Below, in pieces: positions 8,306 through 17,077 of a stretch of DNA of 64,000 nt; the first letter of the stretch is position 1, and every line of letters starts with the position of its first letter. The notes under the pieces are model-generated. The model saw nothing but the letters and a program-made list of their open reading frames with translations, was not told the DNA's origin and did no database searches. The DNA is from Leucobacter celer subsp. astrifaciens (GTDB taxonomy: Bacteria > Actinomycetota > Actinomycetes > Actinomycetales > Microbacteriaceae). The stretch is from assembly GCF_001273835.1 (NCBI RefSeq), contig NZ_JHEI01000134.1:434001-498000 (forward strand), in the 5' to 3' direction. The translations under genes and the position numbers were made by a program.

Positions 8306-9316
8306 GTGACGGAACCGTTGAGGATCGGCGTGCTCGGAGCCGCCCGGATCAGCGAGGATTCGCTGTTCTCCCCGGCCGAGGATATCGGGGCCCGGATCGT
8401 GGCCGTGGCCGCCCGTGATCCGCGCAAGGCTGCGGACTACGCGCGCGCCCACGGCATCGAGCGGGTCGTCGAGGGGTACGACGCGCTCGTGAGCGACCCC
8501 GAGGTCGAGGCGGTCTACAATCCGCTGCCCAACGGCCTCCACACGCCCTGGAACCTCGCCGCGATCGAGGCCGGGAAGCACCTGCTCGCCGAGAAGCCGT
8601 TCGCGAGCAACCTGCCGGAGGCGATCCGCGTCAGCGAGGCCGCCGCACGGCGCCCGGAACTCGTGGTGTTCAACGGGTTCCACTACCGATATCACCCGGT
8701 GTTCCTCCGGTTCCTCGAGCTGCTCCGCGCCGGGGAGATCGGCGAGGTGCAGCGGGTGCGGGTGGTCATGACCGTCGATGTGCCCGACCTCACCGACATC
8801 CGCTGGTCCTGGCCGCTCGCGGGCGGGGCGCTGATGGACGTGGGGTGCTACTGCGTGAACGCGATCGACGTCGTCGCGGCGGAGTTGGGCGGGTCCGCGA
8901 CGTTGCGTTCCGCGCGGACCGGGCGCCTGGAGGGCACGGATCCGCGCATCGACGCCTGGGCCGAGCTCGTGTTCGAGCTGCCCGGGGGCGTGGAGGCCGT
9001 CGCGGAGCTCAGCCTCATCGGCCCGCGCAGCTTCACGCTCACCGCGGTCGGTTCGCGCGGCTCGATCCACCAGTCCAACCTGAGCTACGTGCACACGGAC
9101 GACCGGCTCACGATCACGACCGCTTCGGGGACCCGGGTGGAGCGCCTCGGCCTGACTCGGAGCTTCACGTATCAGATGCGGGCGTTCCGGGACGCGATCC
9201 GCCACGGCGGCCCCTATCCGACGACCGCGGCCGAGGCGGTGGAGAACCTGCGGACGATCGACGCGGCCTATGCCCTCGCGGGGCTTCCGCCGCGGATCTC
9301 CGCCGGCACGGGCTGA
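8306..9316 (+). CDS. Gfo/Idh/MocA family oxidoreductase
   Basis: A 336-residue NAD(P)-dependent oxidoreductase. The N-terminal Rossmann fold starts RIGVLGAARIS, the EKP signature (LLAEKPFASN) lies near residue 95, and the C-terminal alpha/beta substrate domain holds GGALMDVGCYCVNAI with the family's conserved Asp-Gly-Cys region. I choose GTG 8306 over GTG 8291 because GAGGAG lies 7 bases before it. Relatives oxidise sugars, inositols or trans-dihydrodiols. It is transcribed with the SDR at 9383 and preceded by a candidate operator. The enzyme makes a polyhydroxylated or cyclic diol substrate likely for this part of the island. Confidence 0.88.
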   Translation: MTEPLRIGVLGAARISEDSLFSPAEDIGARIVAVAARDPRKAADYARAHGIERVVEGYDALVSDPEVEAVYNPLPNGLHTPWNLAAIEAGKHLLAEKPFASNLPEAIRVSEAAARRPELVVFNGFHYRYHPVFLRFLELLRAGEIGEVQRVRVVMTVDVPDLTDIRWSWPLAGGALMDVGCYCVNAIDVVAAELGGSATLRSARTGRLEGTDPRIDAWAELVFELPGGVEAVAELSLIGPRSFTLTAVGSRGSIHQSNLSYVHTDDRLTITTASGTRVERLGLTRSFTYQMRAFRDAIRHGGPYPTTAAEAVENLRTIDAAYALAGLPPRISAGTG

Positions 9317-9382
9317 GGCCGGGTCGCGCACCGCATCCCCGAAGACATCGAACACCCATCATCCAAGGAGAAAAGACTGATC

Positions 9383-10156
9383 ATGAGCGGACGGCTGGCA
9401 GGAAAGGTGGCACTCGTCACCGGGGCGGGCAACGGCATGGGGGAGGCGATCTCCCGGCTCTTCGCGGCAGAGGGGGCCTCGGTCGCGCTGACGGACATGT
9501 CCTTGCGGGGGGAGGAGGTGGCCGAGGAGATTCGGAACAGCGGCGGCACGGCCGAGTTCTGGCAGATGAACGTGACTGATGAGCTCGGGGTCGCCGCAGT
9601 GTTCGCCGCGGTCTTCGAACGGTTCGGCGCGCTCAACGTACTGATCAACAACGCCGGGATCTCGGGACCGACCGAGGCGGTCGAGGACGTCGAACTGGAG
9701 GACTGGAAGACCGTCTTCTCGGTGAACGTCGGCGGGCCCTTCCTGTGCACCAAACACGCGATCCCCTACCTGCGGCGCACGCCCGGCATGACGAGCATCG
9801 TGAACACCTCGTCGATCTACGGACTCATCGGGAACGCCGATGTGCCGATCTACCACACGACCAAGGGGGCGGTCCGGATGATGTCGAAGACGGATGCCAT
9901 CACCTATGCGCCCGAGGGGATCCGCGTGAACTCGGTGATGCCGGGGACCATCCTGACTCCGCTCAATCTGGAAAAAGGCAAACTGCTGCCGGGCGGGGTC
10001 GATGCCTACCTCGAGAAGATGCGGGCCGAGCACCCCCTCGGCGTCATCGGGGACCCTGAGGACGTGGCGTACGCCATGCTCTATCTCGCCTCCGACGAAT
10101 CCAAGTTCGTCACCGGTACCGAGATCGTGGTCGACGGCGGGTATACGGCGCAGTAG
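9383..10156 (+). CDS. SDR family oxidoreductase
   Basis: A 257-residue classical SDR. TGAGNGMG is near residue 13, NNAGISG near 90, the catalytic Ser in NTSSIYG, and YHTTK near 157 supplies Tyr and Lys. TDMS after beta-2 gives an Asp at the position that favours NAD+. The C-terminus is FVTGTEIVVDGGYTAQ. AAGGAG lies upstream of ATG 9383. It is 66 bp downstream of the Gfo/Idh gene in the same direction, so probably co-transcribed. It shares the VVDGGYTAQ end and general sequence with the SDR at 19437, suggesting two paralogues acting on related alcohols in one pathway. Confidence 0.9.
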   Translation: MSGRLAGKVALVTGAGNGMGEAISRLFAAEGASVALTDMSLRGEEVAEEIRNSGGTAEFWQMNVTDELGVAAVFAAVFERFGALNVLINNAGISGPTEAVEDVELEDWKTVFSVNVGGPFLCTKHAIPYLRRTPGMTSIVNTSSIYGLIGNADVPIYHTTKGAVRMMSKTDAITYAPEGIRVNSVMPGTILTPLNLEKGKLLPGGVDAYLEKMRAEHPLGVIGDPEDVAYAMLYLASDESKFVTGTEIVVDGGYTAQ

Positions 10157-10164
10157 CGGTCCGC

Positions 10165-10207
10165 GGTCCGGGTCAGTCGCGGGTGTGTGGTCCGGGTCAG
10201 TCGCGGG
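10165..10207. repeat. 19-bp direct repeat spanning a gene end
   Basis: GGTCCGGGTCAGTCGCGGG occurs at 10165-10183 and again at 10189-10207. The second copy contains the stop codon of the reverse-strand VOC gene, so the first copy is a duplicated gene end lying between two convergent genes. Confidence 0.7.
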
Positions 10208-10646
10208 GGTACTGCCAGAGCTCCAGTTGCACGCCGTCCGGATCCCGGAGGTACGCCCACTGGGATCCTGTCAACGCGCCCTCGGTCAGGGCGACCGGGG
10301 GCGCGTTGAAGACGGCGCCCCGCTCCTGCAGCGTGCGGTAGGCGGCATCCATGTCGTCCACCTGCAGGCAGACGTGTGTCGCGCCGACATCGCAGTTCCG
10401 GAGCGAGAACTCCGCGCCCTCCGGTTGCGTGTACTCCAGGAACTCGAGGTGCACTGCACCGATCTGCACCATCGAATAGTCGAGTACGGCGCCGGGTACC
10501 TCGACTCCCGCCTCCAGGTCGGCCCCTTCATTGTGGTTCACCGGCCCGGGCTCCAGGCCGAACATCCGGGTGTACCACTCGAATGAGCGACGCATGTCCC
10601 GCACGGTGATACCGATGTGGTGGACGCCCTCGACGGTGAATGACAT
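10197..10646 (-). CDS. VOC family protein (glyoxalase/epimerase-like)
   Basis: A 149-residue vicinal oxygen chelate protein with two beta-alpha-beta-beta-beta modules. The expected four metal ligands are visible: His in EGVHHIGI (near residue 9), Glu in HLEFLEYT (near 75), His in GATHVCLQV (near 94) and Glu in VQLELWQY near the end. It resembles methylmalonyl-CoA epimerase and lyase-type members. AAGGAG lies before the ATG. It is convergent with the SDR at 9383 and divergent from the butanediol-dehydrogenase-like gene, with candidate operators between. The reaction is unknown, but epimerisation or enolisation of a pathway intermediate is reasonable. Confidence 0.82.
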   Translation of the reverse strand: MSFTVEGVHHIGITVRDMRRSFEWYTRMFGLEPGPVNHNEGADLEAGVEVPGAVLDYSMVQIGAVHLEFLEYTQPEGAEFSLRNCDVGATHVCLQVDDMDAAYRTLQERGAVFNAPPVALTEGALTGSQWAYLRDPDGVQLELWQYPRD

Positions 10647-10696
10647 GGGAGCTCCTTTGCTCGACGCCAGAATCTAGACACTCACACTACACATCA

Positions 10697-10712
10697 TTTA
10701 CTCAAAGTGATC
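10697..10712. promoter_or_regulatory. candidate operator near VOC promoter
   Basis: TTTACTCAAAGTGATC matches the 6-3-6 site at 8233 (TTTACT-N3-AGTGA). It lies 51 bp upstream of the VOC start in the divergent region between VOC and the alcohol dehydrogenase. Confidence 0.4.
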
Positions 10713-10816
10713 AAGGTCAACGCGCCAGATTCTCACCATTTCCAGGAATCGCGGGAAAATTCGCCGCGAAATGAGGCGTTCGGGGTGTGCGGCGTACTGA
10801 TGCAACACGCGTAGAG

Positions 10817-10832
10817 TTTAGTTATAGTGAAC
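10817..10832. promoter_or_regulatory. candidate operator near alcohol dehydrogenase promoter
   Basis: TTTAGTTATAGTGAAC is the third site of the TTTAsT-N3-AGTGAw form, about 100 bp ahead of the dehydrogenase start. The 285-bp divergent region 10647-10929 otherwise holds only AT-rich promoter-like DNA. Confidence 0.4.
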
Positions 10833-10929
10833 AATTGAACGATGGCCGCCGCCGCTGGTGCCGGTCGACGGGCCGCGCGGGGTGGGACGCCCGCCCCGAA
10901 GCCGCGGCGAACTCAAAGGAGAGCACGAC

Positions 10930-11994
10930 ATGAAAGCAGCAGTCTTCCACGGGGCGAAGGACATCCGGATCGAGGAGGTCGCCGAGCCGACCGACGTCGC
11001 CGCTCACGAGGTGCGGCTGAAGCCGATCTGGTGCGGGATCTGCGGCACCGATCTGCACGAGTACGCGCAGGGGCCGATCGTCATCCCGAGCCACCCCCAC
11101 CCCTTGACCGGCGCGGCCGCCCCGCAGATCCTGGGGCATGAGTTCTCCGCCGAGGTGCTCGAGGTGGGGTCCGCGGTGACGAAGGTTCGGGTGGGCCAGA
11201 AGGTCTCGGTGATGCCCCTCATCTTCTGCGGCACGTGCTACCAGTGCCGCCGGGGGCGGGGGCATCTCTGCGCCACGATGGCGTGCGTCGGGCTCAGCTA
11301 TCGCTGGGGCGGCATTGCGGAGCAGTGCGTTGTCCCCGCCACTCAGGTCACCCCGCTGGCCGAGAGCATGACGGATCTGCAAGGGGCGCTCGTCGAACCC
11401 ACCGCCGTCGCGGCGTACGGCGTCGATCGGGCGGGCGTGCGTCCGGGTGACGAGGTTCTCATCACGGGGGCAGGCCCCATCGGTGTGCTCGCCGCCCTCT
11501 ACGCGGCGTCGCTCGGCGCGAACGTGACGATCTCCGAGGTCAACCCGAAGCGGCTCGAGCTCGCACGGGGACTCGACGTCGGAGTGGTGCTCGACGCCTC
11601 GCAGGCCGATGTCGTCGGGGAGCTCCGCGACCGCACCGAGGGTGTTGGTGTCGACGCGGTCATCGAGTGCTCGGGGAACGAGCGGGCGCTGCAGACCGCG
11701 CTCGCCGCCGTCCGGGCCGCCGGCCACATCTCGCAGACGGGACTGCACACCGGCCCGGCCGCCATCGAGCCGATGATCCTCTCGGAGCGGGACATCACCC
11801 TCGCCGGGACCTGGTGCTTCCCGGTCACCGACTGGCCCCGGATCATCGATCTGATCGGACGCGGGCGGCTCCCGGTCGAGCGCGCCGTCAGCGCGCAGAT
11901 CTCCATCGACGACGTCGTCCAGCAGGGGTTCGATGCGCTCCTGGATCCCGCCGGCGACCAGGTGAAGGTGCTCGTGCAGGCCACGGCGAGCTGA
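10930..11994 (+). CDS. zinc-dependent alcohol dehydrogenase, 2,3-butanediol dehydrogenase-like
   Basis: A 354-residue MDR-family enzyme. Catalytic zinc residues are in CGICGTDLHEY (near 35-44) and LGHEFSAE. The structural zinc loop CGTCYQCRRGRGHLC (near 103-117) has all four cysteines. The cofactor fold is GAGPIGVLAALYA near 181. The SHPHPLTGAAAPQILGHE segment is characteristic of bacterial (R,R)-butanediol and related vicinal-diol dehydrogenases. ATG 10930 has AAAGGAGAG just before it. It lies upstream of the ribose-type importer and could act on its vicinal diol cargo. Sorbitol or threonine dehydrogenase activity cannot be excluded. Confidence 0.85.
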   Translation: MKAAVFHGAKDIRIEEVAEPTDVAAHEVRLKPIWCGICGTDLHEYAQGPIVIPSHPHPLTGAAAPQILGHEFSAEVLEVGSAVTKVRVGQKVSVMPLIFCGTCYQCRRGRGHLCATMACVGLSYRWGGIAEQCVVPATQVTPLAESMTDLQGALVEPTAVAAYGVDRAGVRPGDEVLITGAGPIGVLAALYAASLGANVTISEVNPKRLELARGLDVGVVLDASQADVVGELRDRTEGVGVDAVIECSGNERALQTALAAVRAAGHISQTGLHTGPAAIEPMILSERDITLAGTWCFPVTDWPRIIDLIGRGRLPVERAVSAQISIDDVVQQGFDALLDPAGDQVKVLVQATAS

Positions 11995-12305
11995 GCGTAC
12001 GCCGTCGGGGCCGGGGGCGCAGCTCGCGCCGATCCCGGACCGTGCCCGCTGTTCAGTGAGCATGCCACTCAGGGAGCGCTTCGTCGTATCATGTGCGCCC
12101 CCGACGAACGTCACTGATGGTCCCCCAGTGAGGCAAGGGCCAATGCGTAGCGCCGGAGTGCCGGACTTCGAGACGCGAATCGAAGTCGATACCAAGTTGT
12201 TACTGTTTCGGGTTTGTAAACGCTGGCCACCTAATTGTAAAGTCTGACTCAACACATCGTGTCCTCGCGTTTCGTCGCACCACGCGAGATTTCAAAGGAG
12301 AGAGA
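11995..12305. other. 311-bp intergenic region ahead of ABC importer
   Basis: No convincing gene is present. The first half is GC-rich; the second half (about 12195-12260) is AT-rich with TTGTTACTG and GTTTGTAAACG, forming an imperfect GTTAC...GTAAAC inverted repeat, and TTGTAAAGT further on, suggesting the promoter and operator of the importer operon. AAAGGAGAG precedes the permease ATG. A 63-codon open frame at 12056-12247 lacks a ribosome site and coding look. Confidence 0.4.
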
Positions 12306-13325
12306 ATGGCACTGGAGTCACAGCGAACCCCGCTCACCGGCTCGCGCTGGCAGGTCTCTCAGGGGCTGGTCACGATGGTCATCGCCCTGGTCGCGATCCT
12401 CGTCCTGGGATTCCTCGTCGCTCCGTCGAGTCTCGCACCCGGGGTGCTGCTGAGTGTGATCCCCTTCGCGTCGATCCTCGCCATCGTGGGCCTCGGCCAG
12501 ATGCTCGTGGTGCAGCAGGCCGGGATCGACCTCTCCGTACCCGGCGCCGTCTCGATCGCCGTCGTGCTCGCGACCCACGTGCCGAACGGGGACTCGAGCC
12601 GGCTCGGGCTCGCCGTGGCGCTCTGCGTGGTGTTCGCCCTGGTCGGCGGTCTCATCAACGGATTCCTCGTCGGGGTCATGGGCCTCAACGCCGTCATCAC
12701 GACCCTGGGCAGCAACGGACTCATGTTCGGCGCGATCCTGGCCATCTCGGGCGGTGTCCCCCGCACGACCACTTCACTCCTCGCGAGCATCACCAACGGG
12801 AACGTCCTCGGGATCCCGAACACCCTCCTCATGCTCGTCGTGACGCTCCTCCTGGTCTCGCTCCTGTTGAAGAAGACCGTCGCCGGGCGCCGCTTCGAGG
12901 GCATCGGCGCGAGCCCGGCGGCGACTCGCGCGATGGGGCTGCGCGTCCGCACGCACAAGGTGAGCGCCTACGTCTGGGCCCAGCTGCTCTACTCGTTCGC
13001 GGGGCTCGTCCTCGCCGGCGTCGTGGCCCAGCCGACGGCGTACCTGGGGAACAACTACCTGCTGCCCTCGGTGGCCGTCGTTGTCCTCGGCGGCACCTCG
13101 CTGCTCGGCGGGCGCGGCTACCCCATCGCGACGATCGTGGCCGCGTTCTTCCTGACGCAGCTGGAGCAGTTCTCCCTCGCGCTCGGAGTGCCCTACGCCG
13201 CGCGCACGCTCATGCAGGCGGCCGCGCTCGTGCTCGGCGTCGCGATCTACACGATCAACTGGGGCCGGGTGCGCCGTTGGCTCGTGTCGCGGCGCGGATC
13301 CCCCGCCCAGCCAGCCTCGGCCTGA
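12306..13325 (+). CDS. ribose-type ABC transporter permease (RbsC-like)
   Basis: A 339-residue integral membrane protein with about 8-10 hydrophobic segments. The family signature GLGQMLVVQQAGIDLSV lies near residues 60-76, and VVLGGTSLLGGRG near 258. It is the first gene of an importer: permease, lipoprotein SBP, then ATPase fused to a second permease. Family members carry pentoses, polyols, autoinducer-2 or cyclitols. Having two different permease sequences suggests a heterodimeric membrane channel. AAAGGAG lies directly upstream of the ATG. Confidence 0.9.
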   Translation: MALESQRTPLTGSRWQVSQGLVTMVIALVAILVLGFLVAPSSLAPGVLLSVIPFASILAIVGLGQMLVVQQAGIDLSVPGAVSIAVVLATHVPNGDSSRLGLAVALCVVFALVGGLINGFLVGVMGLNAVITTLGSNGLMFGAILAISGGVPRTTTSLLASITNGNVLGIPNTLLMLVVTLLLVSLLLKKTVAGRRFEGIGASPAATRAMGLRVRTHKVSAYVWAQLLYSFAGLVLAGVVAQPTAYLGNNYLLPSVAVVVLGGTSLLGGRGYPIATIVAAFFLTQLEQFSLALGVPYAARTLMQAAALVLGVAIYTINWGRVRRWLVSRRGSPAQPASA

Positions 13326-13380
13326 CCCGTTCTCCAGTATGTCCCACCCATCGAACAGATTTTCAGCGAAAGGAAACAGC

Positions 13381-14490
13381 ATGAGTATCTCCAAGAAACT
13401 GCTGACGGGAGCTGCGGCGCTCTCGGCCGGCCTGCTTCTCCTCACGGCGTGCTCCAGCGGCGGCTCGACCGAGGAGGCGAGCGGCGGGTCCGGAGGCGGC
13501 AGCGGCGATGCCCCCGCGTGGTGCGGCCCGGATGAGGCGAGCGTCACGTTCCTCGACGGCTACATCGTCAACGGCTGGCGCAAGATCGCCGCGGAGACCG
13601 GCAAGCTCGAAGCGGAGAAGTGCCCGAGCGTCACCTCCTTCGAGATCATCGATGGCCAGGGCGACACCCAGAAGGCCATCTCCGACATCAACGGCGCGGT
13701 CGCCATCGGATCCGATGCGATCGTGGTCCACACGGCGTCCGGCGAGGCCATCCTGCCCGCGCTCCGCTCGGCGCACGACGCCGGTGTCGTGACCGTGCCC
13801 TACCGGGACGGTGTCGGCGGCGAGGAGGGCGAGGACTACGACATCTGGATCGGCTCCGACTACGTCGAGGACGGCCGCACCTTCGGCAACTGGATCACGG
13901 AGCAGTTCCCCGACGGGGCGAAGGTGCTCTTCCTGAGCGGCCCGGCGGGCACGACCCAGGGGCTCGACGAGAAGAGCGGCCTGGATGAGGTGCTGAGCGA
14001 CGACAAGTACGAGTTCATCGGCGAGCAGCCCTTCGAGATCACCGACTGGGACCCGTCGAAGACGCAGCAGGTGCTGACCGCGGCAATCGCGAAGTATCCG
14101 GAGATCGACGTCATTGTCTCGGATTACGGCCCGTCGCTCGTGGGCGCCCTGCCCGAGTTCGAGAAGGCCGGCCGTTCGATTCCGGCGCTCGCCGCCTCGG
14201 ACGGCAACGTCCTCGGCTGCTTCTGGACCGACCACCAGGAGGCGAACCCCGATTTCAAGATGATGACCATCAAGACCGGAACCGACAACATCGCACTCGC
14301 GGTGCAGCACGCCATCGCGCGCGCCACCGGCGGCGAGGTGCCCGCGGAGACCGCCTACGCCGGCGGCGTCTTCGAGGACTCCACGACGGACGACTCGCCG
14401 GTGCAGTGCGAGCCGGATCTGCCGGATGACATCTACCTCTCCTCCTCCGCGCTGTCGGGCGAAGAGCAGGCCACCCTCATCGGCAACTAA
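13381..14490 (+). CDS. ABC transporter substrate-binding lipoprotein (type 1 periplasmic)
   Basis: About 369 residues. The N-terminal signal MSISKKLLTGAAALSAGLLL ends in lipobox LTAC with Cys24 as the lipidated residue, followed by a Ser/Gly/Glu-rich linker. The body has two lobes typical of ribose-binding family proteins (DAIVVHTASGEAILPALRSA near residues 115-135; YRDG and DYGPSLVGALPEF in the cleft regions). ATG 13381 is chosen over ATG 13339 because GAAAGGAAA precedes it and the signal peptide begins there. It delivers ligand to the permeases of this operon. Cargo cannot be read from sequence alone. Confidence 0.9.
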   Translation: MSISKKLLTGAAALSAGLLLLTACSSGGSTEEASGGSGGGSGDAPAWCGPDEASVTFLDGYIVNGWRKIAAETGKLEAEKCPSVTSFEIIDGQGDTQKAISDINGAVAIGSDAIVVHTASGEAILPALRSAHDAGVVTVPYRDGVGGEEGEDYDIWIGSDYVEDGRTFGNWITEQFPDGAKVLFLSGPAGTTQGLDEKSGLDEVLSDDKYEFIGEQPFEITDWDPSKTQQVLTAAIAKYPEIDVIVSDYGPSLVGALPEFEKAGRSIPALAASDGNVLGCFWTDHQEANPDFKMMTIKTGTDNIALAVQHAIARATGGEVPAETAYAGGVFEDSTTDDSPVQCEPDLPDDIYLSSSALSGEEQATLIGN

Positions 14491-14505
14491 CCAGGTCAGC
14501 GGTGG

Positions 14506-14535
14506 GTTGGCGGAGGTCCCCGGGCCTCCGCCAAC
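14506..14535 (+). promoter_or_regulatory. intercistronic hairpin after SBP gene
   Basis: GTTGGCGGAGG (14506-14516) and CCTCCGCCAAC (14525-14535) form a perfect 11-bp stem with an 8-base loop. There is no U-tract, so it is more likely an mRNA-stabilising or attenuating element that keeps the SBP message in excess of the ATPase message. Confidence 0.6.
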
Positions 14536-14566
14536 GGATCCGGAATCAGTAGCGAAGGAAAACAAC

Positions 14567-17071
14567 GTGCAGCAGAGCGATGCCATTGCGCAACGGCCGG
14601 TCATGTCTCTCCGCGGGATCGGCAAGAGCTTCTCGGGTGTGCCCGCGCTCACCGACGTGTCGCTCACCATCCACGCCGGCGAGGTGCACGCGCTCCTCGG
14701 CGAGAACGGCGCCGGCAAGTCGACGCTGATGAACGTCGCCACGGGGTCGCTGGTTCCCGATCACGGCACGATCGCCATCGGCGACGAGAGCTTCGGCTCA
14801 CTGACTCCGACGCAGGCCGCCGCCCACGGCATCGCCATCGTGCACCAGCACCCCGCCGTGCTCCCCGACCTCACCGTCCTGGAGAACCTCCGGGTCGCGC
14901 TGCCGGCCGGCGTCTTCGCCGGTCGGCCTGCGAAGGACGTCGCCCGGGAGCTCCTGGCGCGGGTCCGCCTCAGCGTGCACCTCTCCGATCGTGTGGAGAA
15001 CCTCAGCGTCGCCCAGAAGCACCTGCTCGAGATCGCGAAGGCCCTCGCCGTGCATCCCAAGGTGCTCGTGCTCGACGAACCCACCGCGCCGCTGGGCAGC
15101 GAGGCCGTCACGATGCTCTTCGACCTCATCGCCGAGTGGACCGCTGCGGGCACCGCCATCGTCTACATCACGCACCGCATGGCCGAGGTGCGGCAACTCG
15201 CCAAGCGGGTGACAGTGCTGCGCGACGGCCACGTCGCACGATCCGATGCCGATATCGCCGACGTCACCGACGACGAACTGCTGTCGCTGATCGTCGGTCG
15301 TCGCCTGGCCTCCGCCTTCCCCGACAAGCATCAGGCGGGTGACCTCGCACCCAACCTCGTCATCGAGCACCTCAGCGCCGACGGCGTGCACGACGTGTCG
15401 TTCTCGGCGAAACCCGGCGAGATCGTCGGCATCGCCGGGGTCGTCGGCAACGGGCAGGAAGAACTGATGCGCGCGCTCGCGGGCCTGGCCTCCCACCAGG
15501 GGCGGGTGGTGATCGACGGACAGGAGCTGAGCGCCCGGGAGCTGCTCGACTCGTCGGGGTACATGCCCGCGGATCGCCACCACGAGGGGCTGATCATGCG
15601 CCTCACCGTGCGCGAGAACGCGGCGATCGCCGCCCTGAAGCGATTCCGGCGCGGCCCCGGACTCAGCAGGCGGGCCGAGCTCGACCTGGTGACCGAGCAG
15701 CTGCGCTCCCTCGCGGTGAAAGCGCCCTCGCTCGACGCCGAGGTGTCTGCGCTCTCCGGCGGCAATCAGCAGAAGGTCGTCATGGCGCGCACCGTGCTCG
15801 CACGACCCAAACTCGTGCTCGCCCACGAGCCCACTCAGGGCGTCGACGTGGGGGCTCGGGCCGAGCTCTACCGCATCATCCGGGAGATCTCCGCGCAGGG
15901 GACCCCGGTGATCGTGGCCTCGTCGGACGCGAAAGAGCTGGAGGGGCTGTGCGATCGTGTCATCGTGCTCTCCCGTGGCCAGGTCGTCGCGGACCTCGTG
16001 GGCGACGAGATCCAGGAGGACCGGATGGTGCACACCGCGGTGAGCTCCAGGACCGAGACCCTCACCGCCGTCGGCACGAAGACGGTCGGCACGAGCCGGC
16101 TGTCGCGATTCCTTCAGGGCGATTACGCACCGGTCCTGCTGCTCGGGATCGTGATCATCGGCCTCGCCGGCTACATCCTGGGCCTGAACGACAAGTACCT
16201 CAACGCCTTCAACGTCACCTCCGTACTGACATTGACCACGGCGCTCGGCTTCATCGCGCTCGGTCAGACGATGGCGCTGCTGCTCGGGGGCATCGACATG
16301 TCGGTGGGCCCCCTCGCGGGCATGCTCGTGGTCATCGCCTCCTTCTACTTCTCCGGCGGCGCGCACGTCGGCTCGATGCTGCTCGGACTCGCGGCGATGA
16401 TCCTGGTGTCGATCGCGACCGGGCTCGTCAACGGGGTCCTGATCAGATACCTGAAATTCACCGCGATCGCGGCGACGCTCGCGGTGTACTTCGCCCTGCA
16501 GGGGTTCAGCTTCATCCTCCGCCCCACCCCGGGCGGCAACATCGATACGGCCGTTGCCGACGTGATCCAGTCCAAGGTCTTCGGGATGATCCCGGTCGCC
16601 TTCCTCGTGCTCCTGGCCTGCACCGCCGGCCTGGAGTTCGCGCTCAAGCGGTCCATCTGGGGATGGCGGCTCCGTGCCACCGGCTCCGACGAGCCCAACG
16701 CGCGCCGGGTGGGCGTGAAGATCAACCGCACGGTCATCAGCGCCTATATCTTCGCGTCGCTGCTGACCTTCTGCGGCGCCGTCATGCTGATGGCGCAGCT
16801 CGGAGTCGGCGACGCCTCCCAGGGTGTCAACTACACCCTGACGAGCGTGACGGCGGTGGTACTCGGCGGCACGAGCCTCTTCGGCGGTCGCGGCACCTTC
16901 GTCGGCAGCCTGCTCGGCGCCCTCCTGCTGACGCAGGTGATCAACGCGATGTTCTTCCTGAAGCTGGACCAGTCCTGGCAGTACTACCTGCAGGGACTCA
17001 TGATCCTGGTCGCCGCCGTCGTGTACTCGGTGGTCCGTGCGCGGGTCAAGAACCGGGTCGCCGCGTCCTGA
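14567..17071 (+). CDS. sugar-type ABC ATPase fused to RbsC-type permease
   Basis: A single chain of about 834 residues. The RbsA-like part (about 1-500) has two nucleotide domains. The first carries Walker A GENGAGKST near 46 and Walker B VLVLDEPTA. The second has the degenerate loop GVVGNGQEEL, a good LSGGNQQKVVMAR signature and Walker B LVLAHEPTQGVDVG, in which Asp is replaced by His. From about residue 510 a complete RbsC-like permease follows (ALGQTMALLLGGIDMSVGP; VVLGGTSLFGGRG). GTG 14567 is selected for its AAGGA site 7 bases upstream; an open frame further upstream overlaps the SBP end and is not needed. Such ATPase-permease fusion is uncommon in this family. No frameshift is needed to explain it. 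Confidence 0.88.
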   Translation: MQQSDAIAQRPVMSLRGIGKSFSGVPALTDVSLTIHAGEVHALLGENGAGKSTLMNVATGSLVPDHGTIAIGDESFGSLTPTQAAAHGIAIVHQHPAVLPDLTVLENLRVALPAGVFAGRPAKDVARELLARVRLSVHLSDRVENLSVAQKHLLEIAKALAVHPKVLVLDEPTAPLGSEAVTMLFDLIAEWTAAGTAIVYITHRMAEVRQLAKRVTVLRDGHVARSDADIADVTDDELLSLIVGRRLASAFPDKHQAGDLAPNLVIEHLSADGVHDVSFSAKPGEIVGIAGVVGNGQEELMRALAGLASHQGRVVIDGQELSARELLDSSGYMPADRHHEGLIMRLTVRENAAIAALKRFRRGPGLSRRAELDLVTEQLRSLAVKAPSLDAEVSALSGGNQQKVVMARTVLARPKLVLAHEPTQGVDVGARAELYRIIREISAQGTPVIVASSDAKELEGLCDRVIVLSRGQVVADLVGDEIQEDRMVHTAVSSRTETLTAVGTKTVGTSRLSRFLQGDYAPVLLLGIVIIGLAGYILGLNDKYLNAFNVTSVLTLTTALGFIALGQTMALLLGGIDMSVGPLAGMLVVIASFYFSGGAHVGSMLLGLAAMILVSIATGLVNGVLIRYLKFTAIAATLAVYFALQGFSFILRPTPGGNIDTAVADVIQSKVFGMIPVAFLVLLACTAGLEFALKRSIWGWRLRATGSDEPNARRVGVKINRTVISAYIFASLLTFCGAVMLMAQLGVGDASQGVNYTLTSVTAVVLGGTSLFGGRGTFVGSLLGALLLTQVINAMFFLKLDQSWQYYLQGLMILVAAVVYSVVRARVKNRVAAS

Positions 17072-17077
17072 AGCGGC

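Noticed and set aside
12056..12247. 63-codon forward frame in the importer upstream region
   Set aside because: No ribosome site, no recognisable motif, and it overlaps the AT-rich promoter-like DNA.
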